Origin: Synanceia verrucosa
Lineage: Eukaryota > Chordata > Actinopteri > Perciformes > Synanceiidae
NCBI GenBank assembly: GCA_029721515.1
Contig: CM056566.1
Coordinates: 20,738,269-20,802,268 of the forward strand
Reading direction: 5' to 3'
DNA length: 64,000 bases
Part shown: piece by piece, positions 27,401-37,053 of the stretch
How positions within the stretch are numbered: the first letter of the stretch is position 1
Layout of the letters: each line of letters begins with the position of its first letter
Notes under the pieces: model-generated
What the model saw: only the letters and a program-made list of their open reading frames with translations
The model's database searches: none
Told to the model about the DNA's origin: nothing
Made by a program: the position numbers and the translations under genes

Positions 27401-30400
27401 GTATAAATCTGTTTATCTATAAATCTATCTATCTATAGTATAAATCTGTTTATCTATAAATCTATCTATCTATCTCTCTGGATGCTTTCACGATGCTTTC
27501 GTGAAGTGATGGACTTGAACACACTCTGTGTCCTGTACTTCCTGTTTAGTGGTGGATGAGCAGAACGCCCACACGGAGGAGAGCGAGCTGCCGTCTCCTC
27601 TGGAGTTCAGGAAGGACAGCGAGGACGAGAACAGGGACAGCGAGAAGGACGAGGACACCAAGGAGCTGGAAGCAGTGACGTGTGAGTGCACCTCCTCCTC
27701 CTCCTCCTCCTGCTGCACAGCCTTTTACCTTCTTGACCCTGATGCACTGATCCACTGAAGGAGGCAGTTTTTCCAACATTTAGGCAAACAGAGGAAGCTG
27801 TTGAATCCAGAGTCCTCTTAAAGGTAAACAGGAATAACAGATTTATTCTACTTTGTGAAGTTTCAGCCGGAGCTCAACAGGATTTCATCGTCGCCCCCTT
27901 GTGTCTTTTCTCGTCCCTGCACCGCAGAGAACCAGACAGCTCATGGAAAAAAAGTGCTGCTGACGCAAATCATGTTTCCTGTCATAAATAAACTCAAGGA
28001 TTAGTGCTAAAAGTGGACAGTCCTGTGATATTCCACCTCCTGCACCAGTCGAGCTGTTTATCTCTCCATCTTCAGGCAGTCTGCACAGAGCTTCTTTAAT
28101 AATAAATGACTGTGCCTGTTGTGTCTTTAAGGCCGCTGTGTGTCTGTTTATATGTATGTGAAGGAGGCAGCTTGGTACATGCATGTTGCTGTGTGTTAAT
28201 GTCTTTATACAGCCGCAGGATGTGGTATTGTCTTAGGGGCAGAAGTTCTTCCTGTTTATCATGGCGCCGCTTCCTTCCTTCCACACATTTTCCAGCCGCT
28301 GGAAGACGAGGAGGTATCAGTTCAAGCGTCCTTTCCTTGTTTCCTCTCATTGCCTCCTTTTACTTCTTCCTGATCCGGACAGAAATCAAAGGGTGTGAAC
28401 AGGAGGGGTTGTTCAGTGCACCTTTCAGTAAACGTCATCTTGCATGTGTTTGTTGCTCCGTAGAGGACTCACGTGGTGTCAACACGAGCAGCGTTGCTAT
28501 GTGACGGTCACGCAGTGGTCATCATGCATTCATTCACATGGAAAAACAGCTGAAAGCTAAAAAATGAGCGAGTGGATCTGAAGCTGTGTGCACTCAGTGA
28601 CACTGGTCGTCTCAGCATGCACATTTTTTTCATTTTTACATGTATTTATTGAAATTTTTGCAGTAAAGTGAACACAGACATACCCTAACCCAACGACAGC
28701 ACATTTCTAAACGAGAGATATGTTTTTGCAAACCTCCCAAAGAGTTGACCAGAATGAAACTCAACACACGCTGATTTAGATTTTTCCTAAACATTTTATA
28801 GTCCACTTAAACTGCATATTGCCCATATTTTTGTTCACATATGAGGCATGTATAGAATAGAATAAAATAGTTTTAATTTATTCACTCACCAAAGCAGCAC
28901 GGACAATTTACAGCAATAAAAAAACAATAAACAGAAATAATAATAAATATTTACATGATGTACTAAATAACAAAGGAAGAAAAATGTATTTTTCGTTGCA
29001 AATAAAATATTACTTAATACAGTTAGATGAAATAAAATGCATTTTTACAGAAATAGAATAGAAATAGCCATAAATAAAAAAAAAAACAGTGCCAAATTTC
29101 TGTGCAAAAGGAGATATATTCATTCTATATCTTCCTTATAATGTTTAACTTTTTTATTTCTTGTTTCTTTGGCCAGTCCAGCTTGATAGCTGCACAACAA
29201 TATAATTTCATATATTAGTTCACTGACAGCCATTACATGGATTATTGTTGATTATTGTCTTTTACTTTTCAGCTGTTCAGGCATATTTCTCTGCTGTTTC
29301 CTCTCGGTACGTTGGCCCTCATAGCAGCTGAGGCGAGTTTTGTTTTGCCCTTTGGTGGGATGAGAGGGCGACATCATGTTTTGCTCTGGGGATCCAGGAA
29401 TAGAGCAAAAATGTGAATGTGACTTTGAGTCGAGAAACAACTTGACATGACTGTTTCTGTGTGTCTGCAGCTGCTAAGAGTCCCTGTTCTCCCACTGAGA
29501 GGAGAGTGAGCCGAAGCACCCAGTCCTACGGCTCCTTCACCATCACGCCCTTCACCACCAGCAAGGAGAACCTGCCTGTGCTCAACACACGCATCATCTG
29601 CCCGGGTGAACTCATCGATCTCTTTTCATTTTCCAGCCTTAATGAAACACACAAGGACAGGCTTTCCACCTTCAGCTTTGTGTGACAGCTGTCCATGTGT
29701 GTGTTCAGGCTTGCGGGCAGGTCTGGCTGCGTCCATCGCCGGCAGCTCCATCATTAGCAAGATGCTGCTGGCTAACATTGACCCCTTTGGCGCCACGCCC
29801 TTCATCGACCCTGACCTGGACTCACTGTGAGAGATGCTTCTCTTTTGTGTCGTCTTTCCCTCGCTCTGTCCATTCTTGTGTAAATCTATACCAGATCTGT
29901 CTTCTCTCTCTGTACGTCCTTGATATATTTTAGCTTCAGTTTACTGACAGATAGTCTGCTTATCTGGCTGTTTTTTTTCCACCCAGAGAGGGCTACATGG
30001 AGAAGTGTGTGATGAACAACTACTTTGGCATCGGCCTGGACGCCAAGATCTCCCTGGAGTTCAACAACAAGCGAGAGGAGCATCCAGAGAAATGCAGGTG
30101 AGGCGTCTCAGCCATCGAGAAACATCATTCCCATCAAGGGGAAGTTCATTTGCCTCCATTGCCTTTTTGTTTATAAAGCTTTGCTCTAGGGATGCACCGA
30201 TCCAATATTGGTATCACTATCTGTTCCGATATTGAAGAAAGTAGATTGGGTCTCAGCGACAATGGGATCCATAGGGGCAGATCTATTCAACCATAACTCT
30301 GTTTGGACAAACTGCTTGAATCGTGTTTCCAGAGACGTGCTGTCAGGTCATGAAGCAGAACTCCATTCAGAAAATCAAGGAAACTCACAACACAGTCATA

Positions 30401-33400
30401 AATAACGATCAAACATGCTGATAAAATTAGATTAACCATCTTTCTGAATCTGTCCAAGCTTCTCCTGTATTCAGATAATCCACCAAAGAGCATCGTTAAA
30501 GTGTTAATCTGTAACGTAAATGGACGAAAAGGAAAAGTAAGAACACAGTAAGAGCAATGGGTTTTGTCAAAGTAGATAAGTAGATAAATAAGTTCATTTA
30601 TATCTGTTTATTTGTTTAAAATAATAAGAAAGAAATGTTTAAGTGAAGTCTGATGTTGCCTTTACCAAAACAATGATCCCAGTCTTTTCCACACAATGAG
30701 ACACAGTTTGTTCGGTAATCCAGAGCTGCTTTTCTGTACCGTATCGATGCTAAACCTCACGTATCGGTATCGGAAGTGAAAAAAGTGGATCGGTGCATCC
30801 CTACTTTTCTCATGATTGAACTCTCTAAGATGTTCATGTTCATCCTTGATGAACCTTTACGACCACACTCTTTTCCTCCCATGCAGGAGTCGTACTAAGA
30901 ACATGATGTGGTACGGCGTTTTAGGCACAAAGGAGCTTCTTCAGAGGACCTACAAGAACCTGGAGCAGAAGGTCCAGCTAGAGGTGAGAAAGAGTTTATG
31001 GAAAAAGTCCTGCCATCTGTACGAATCCAGGTTTGGAAATCTGTAGATTGAGGCTGAAGGTTGCACCACTCATTGAACAGTGGGGAGTGATTTGCATGAT
31101 GATGTTTCTCACCACCCTCTCAACACTCTTGAAGCTCTTGAGTTGCTCTTTAATGTAAGGCGATGCATGATCCTAAAACCACGCAGTCCATTTGTCACCT
31201 GAAATTTATTCAGAAACTGATTTGGACCGTTCAGGAGAAACACAACAGCTGTGCAACCCTTGGAAGGACGGCCTCTGAGCGAGGCGACCAGTGTTGCCAC
31301 GGCGACATACTTGCAGACTCTCGTCACTGCAGTCCTGGAAAGGGAGGAGTGACAGATGCCACCAAATGCTGTACTTTAAGCTGCATTTTAAATTTCTCAG
31401 TGATCTATGTAGAATATCGCAATATATCACAATAATGTATCGTATTGTGACTCAAGTATCACGATACGTAACGTTAAGTCTCACCCCTATCATATATACA
31501 ACATAAGTGAATAACTAAGATATCATATATTAGGGGTGGGAAAAAAGTATTGATATGGCAATATATCGCGATACATTTTCTTCGGATATAATATTGATTT
31601 TTTATTTCTTAATATCGATACCCCCCCCGCATTACACATATACAAGTTGTATTTTGAGCTGCATTTTAAATTTCTCAGTGATCTGTTTAGAATATTGCAA
31701 TGTCGCAATAATGTATTGTATCGTGATAGTATTGCGATACATATGGTATCGTGAAGTCTTTGCCAATACCCACCCCTATCATATATACAACATAAGTGAC
31801 TAAAATAAGTGGTAGCAAATCAAGTATATCGCCTTGAGTGTTGCTGTAGATGGTCATGTATTAAATCGTAACCCCTGTATCGTGATACATGTTGTATATC
31901 TTATCCCTATTATTCCTTGAATCTCACCTGTAGTCCCCGCTGCCTTCACTTACTGGTGTGCTTGCTTTTATTTGTCTTTCCCAGTGTGACGGCCAGTACA
32001 TCCCCCTGCCCAGCCTTCAGGGGATCGCCGTGTTAAACATTCCCAGCTACGCAGGCGGGACCAACTTCTGGGGCGGCACCAAGGAGGATGATGTGAGTAC
32101 ATTTACAGTACACCAGATGTGTGATGTTCCATCCTGCTGGAAGCCGCCAGCGACTCAGATCACCTTTTGGAGAGGAAACGGGGTGTTTTTTTTTTGTTTT
32201 TTTGTTTTTCATTCCTCAAGCCTCAACGTCAGCCTCTGGATCAACATGGCTCCACCTCTCTCGTTTTCTCTGTTGTTAAATGTGGAAAGACCGCCTGGAT
32301 CCTGGTTTAACATGACCTTGGTAGCCTGGAGGTGCAGGAGGGGAGGGATATTTCTGCTTGTTTGTTCAAGACCCAGAGCACAAGGGGTTGCTGGGGGATT
32401 TGAGCCAATCTGTGCACACAAACACACCCACCTTCTGGAGCCCCTGCAGAGTTTACCCTCAGACACACATACTAAACATATACAGTGTGTGCACTTGGGG
32501 TTATGTAACTGTTATAGTGGAGAGGAGGAACCAGGGAGAGGACATTTAGTTATTGCACACACAGATAGACGGACATCTGGCTTTCCACCACCTCTGCTTC
32601 ACTGCAGGATGCATGAGTGTGTTCTGGTTTCCATCTAGTGTCTGATGGTGATGTTTGATCATTTAGCCACAGTGAAATTTTACCCATCTAGCTTTTTTGC
32701 TGAGCTTCTCTCTGTACTCGGGCAGATGCTGACTCGTCATTGCTTTGACCTTTTCACAGGCAGTTTGCTGGCAGAGATCAATACCAGACTCCTTTCAGAA
32801 ACAGCTGGGTTGTCAGCTAAACTGAGCTGACAGGACAAAATGTCTCTGTTCAGGCCGTTTTTTGACACAAATATAGAAGAAGGGCAGAGATATGAGCTCA
32901 CAGATAACAATGATATTTTATATTCTTGTCACTGTCAGTAGAAGTCATGATATGACCAAGCTGAACAATTACTTGATCCTTCTATAAGTTTGTGCCATTG
33001 ATAAATAACTTGAGGAAAATATGTAATTGCTATTGCCAGTCAATATTGTCACAACAATTAAGATAGTATAGATTTTTCTATTAATCATACAGGCATGTAT
33101 TTGTGGTAATACTTCTATATTAATATTGAACCAGTCAGAGAATCAATCATTTTCCATGTAAGCTTACTAAAATTTCAATTTAGCCCACTTTTAAATGACA
33201 TGCCATGTCTGCTTATTGCACTGTATACTTGTGGTTCCTTAAAAAGTCTTAAAAGGCCTTAAATTAATTCCAGGTAATTCAGGTCTTAAATTGTCTTAAA
33301 TTCACTGTAAATTTGCTGTAGGTAATAAATTTTCAGATGGTGCATTTTGATGCACTTCACAACTTCACAAAGTTCACTTCTTTGTTCTTGAAATTTGTGA

Positions 33401-36400
33401 AAGTTGTAGAAAGAAAGTTCAGTGTTATGCCTTCAATTTCTATCGTTGTTGCAAGTGATAAAGTGAAAAAATTAGAAAAAAATATTATTTTTTTTAAATG
33501 TCGGCCTCAAAAGCTCTGTATCAGTCAAGCCCTACAATAAATTTACTATTTTCTACCAAAGAAATTGTTGGGTCTTAAATTATATTTGTTGAGGTCTTAA
33601 AAAGTGTTAAATTTGACTTTTAGAAATGGTGCAAACACCCTGTATGAGCACGTAACAATGATAATTTCTTAATAACTTCAGATATGATAATACTTCATAA
33701 ATCCTGGTCACTCTCTCTCGAATGTCGTCGTTGTGTCGTGCAGATCTTCTGCGCTCCGTCGTTTGACGATAAGATCCTGGAGGTTGTGGCTGTGTTCGGG
33801 AGCATGCAGATGGCCGTGTCCCGAGTCATCAAGCTGCAACACCACCGCATAGCACAGGTGAGGGAACGCAACATGGAAAGAAAATACACGTAAGAATATG
33901 GATATGTGACATGTGAATGTGTGCCTGAACCAGTGTCGGACAGTGAAGATTACTATCCTGGGCGATGAGGGAGTTCCCATTCAGGTGGACGGCGAGGCCT
34001 GGATCCAACCACCTGGAGTCATCAAGATCCAGCACAAGAACAGAGCTCAGATGCTCACCAGGGACCGGGTGAGGACGGGTTTTAGGAATAAAATGAGAAG
34101 GTTTGGGGTTTCGGGGTGTATGTTCTCATCCTTTGATTTCCCCTGCAGGCGTTTGAGAACACTCTGAAGTCCTGGGAGGACAAGCTGAAGTACGATAAGC
34201 CTCCTTTGCGGCCTCACCTCTACCCACAGCAGTCTGTGGATCTGGCTACAGAGGAGGAGGCTGCCCTGGTGCAGATGTGTGCCCGAGCTGCAGAGGAGCT
34301 CATTACCAGGTAAACATGCACTCAAGTCTCAGGTCTCGCTCTTCAGAGAGACGACGAATCCAGTCCTGACTGCTCCACTAACACTGTCTCATCACAGGAT
34401 ATGTGAGGCTGCAAAGACCAATGGGCTTCTAGAGCAGGAGCTGGCTCACGCCGTTAATGCTGCATCGCACGCCATCAACAAAACACACCCTAAGTTTCCA
34501 GAGGTTAGCAACATCAGTGTATTTCTCTACATGTTGATGCTGTGCCAAACCTTCAAAATGTGTGAAGTGAACCAGCTTTGAATTTGAACTAAGCTATTGA
34601 AATGCCCAATAATAACAATAATCCATGTCTGATGTGTCCCGTTTCCAGAGTCTGACCAGAAACACAGCGATAGAGGTGGCCAGCACTGTCAAGGCTCTGT
34701 ACAACGAGACAGAGTCTCTACTGTTGGGCCGAGTCTCTCTGGTGAGTTATCAGGGACACTTTCTCGTTACATGAATGACCTTGTTTTACATCTATTATTT
34801 AAATAGCACATCATGCTCATTTTCAGGCATGTTTACATGCTATAGAATAAAAATAAATATATATTTTCCCTGAATATACGTGTCTGAAACTCTTTGTTTT
34901 GGTCCATTTCAGCAGAACTGCAGTGGAATCTCATACATTAGTTAGACAGCAGCCTTTTGTTAATATTTACTTCCTGTCAGCTGATGTCATTCATGTAACT
35001 GTGACACAACTGCAACAGCAAATAAACTGGGACACATGCTGATGTTTAGGTTTAAAACTATGAAATGGTCTAAATGTTGTAGCTTAGTGACGTCACAAAT
35101 CCTCTATCTTTATTTCTCTATCTTTATTAAGCATTTTGATGCTTTCACAGTATTTATCCAGCACTTAAAGCCGCTTTATAATAGGGATGGGAAAAAATAT
35201 CGATATGGCAATATATCGCAATACTTTTTGTTCTTATATAATATTGAATTTTAATTTATTTAATATTGACTTTTCCCCCCCCCCCAAAAAAATAATGTTT
35301 TGGGCCAACTGCAACTTCCTCATTTTGAAATAAAATTTAAATAAAACTAAAAAAAAATAATCCACAGTAACTTTGTTATGTACATATATGTGTATATATA
35401 TATGTATATATATACTGTGTATATATATTTATTCATATATAAAAGCTACATTTTAAATTTCTCAGTGATCTATTTTTAGTGATTTTAATTTTAAATAATT
35501 TCCCCGTTGGTTATCAGTTACTGACTGGACGCTGCATCTGATCAGTATCTGCGTGAAGACATTTGAACTACTTGAAAGTGTATCGCTCCCAAGTTCTATA
35601 ATTTATTTGTTTTATGATTCACCATCTAGTTAAAATGGTACAATAAAACAATAAAATCAGTTTCTCCCGTTTGCAGCAACTGGACCCACCAGAGGAGGAT
35701 CAGCTGTCCAGTGCTCTGCAGAGCGTGGAGTTGGAACTGGGCAAACTGGGAGAGATCCCCTGGCTCTACCACATACTGCAGCCCAATGATGAGGAGGTGA
35801 GCAGCCTCGGCTAACACCGACCCACACATGAACACTACTCCCCCTGTCATCCCTAAACGCTATCTGCATACACATACACACTATATACAAGCTGTAATGT
35901 CTCTGCTGTGACATGGCTCCAGGTAACGGTAGAGCTGAGTAGCTAAATGAAAGGCTATAGGTTGACTGTGCTTATGTACCAGGACCACTCTCTGGGTTAC
36001 GGCAAGAGGAACAGTCGCAGCAGCATGTTTCGCATAGTGCCCAAGTTCAAGAAGGAGAAGGCCGGCAAGAAGACGAGCCCTCAGTCAGGTAGGGCTGGAA
36101 CAGACTGCTGTCAGCCTCATCACATTATTGTTTCTGCCATTGAGAGGATGGTAGCATCAGAGCACAGTCCAGTGAGCGACAAAGTGAGAAGAACTCATAT
36201 AATTCCAAATAAGATTCGATGAGCTCATCTTAGTATAAAGGTTAAAGCGTCTTAATTATTCCTGGAAGTGCTACCATCCTTTGTTCATTCATTATTTCTG
36301 CATAACTGACCACTGTTTAAACTACGCGCACTCCATGATGAAGATGCAAACACAAAATGAACAAACTTGGTGCTTCCAACAGTTGCCATGGTTACCTTCC

Positions 36401-37012
36401 ACCATCCATGCACAAAGGTGTTATCTATTCATTATGTTTATGAAGAAACAAAAATCAGGTGTTGTTTTGATGTGTTATATCCCAACCATCCACATCACCA
36501 TCACCCCCCCTCCATTCATGCTCTCATCCAGCTGTCACCATGGCTTCAGAAAAGGCACAAAGTCAGGAGAAGAACAAGGCTGCGAAAAGGGAAAGCGTCC
36601 AATATTTCATTTGCACACAAACGTAAAGTAAAGTGGGTTTTTATGCAGTCGGATCTCTCTTGATGAGCTGGGCTGTATTTCCTGCAGACCGCACAGGCTT
36701 CCGCCTCCTTCTTCCCTCCTACTTTTTCTGTGTGCTCTGATATTGGTCGATGACTTGCATGCCTCCACCAGTCTCCCTGGAACGGCGTCGGCCTCTGCCT
36801 TGTTCTGACTGACCTTTGGCCTTTGTCAAACTCCTCCTTCCTCCGTCAGCCGCCGCCGCCACTCTACTGCTCTCTCTCTTCCCTTCCTCTGTGGCGCTCT
36901 CCCTCCATTCTTATTCCATCGTTTCCTTCAGTGATTGTGTGACTCTGTGAACGGAGAATGAAAGTGTGAGAGTAGATACCTGTGAGGCGCCCTGAGCCTC
37001 TCTCTGCTCTGC

Positions 37013-37053
<41 letters not shown>

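Noticed and set aside
26003..27477. CRISPR-like or coding repeat array (YLSIYLS frames)
   Set aside because: Tetranucleotide TCTA expansion; frames are translation artefacts.
28106..28504. 132-residue Cys-rich frame in dgkh intron 13
   Set aside because: No family resemblance, no in-phase splice connection to exons 13 and 14, which join each other directly.
31958..32638. 226-residue frame on the + strand
   Set aside because: It is dgkh exon 18 plus read-through into intron 18 past a clear GT donor at 32,093.
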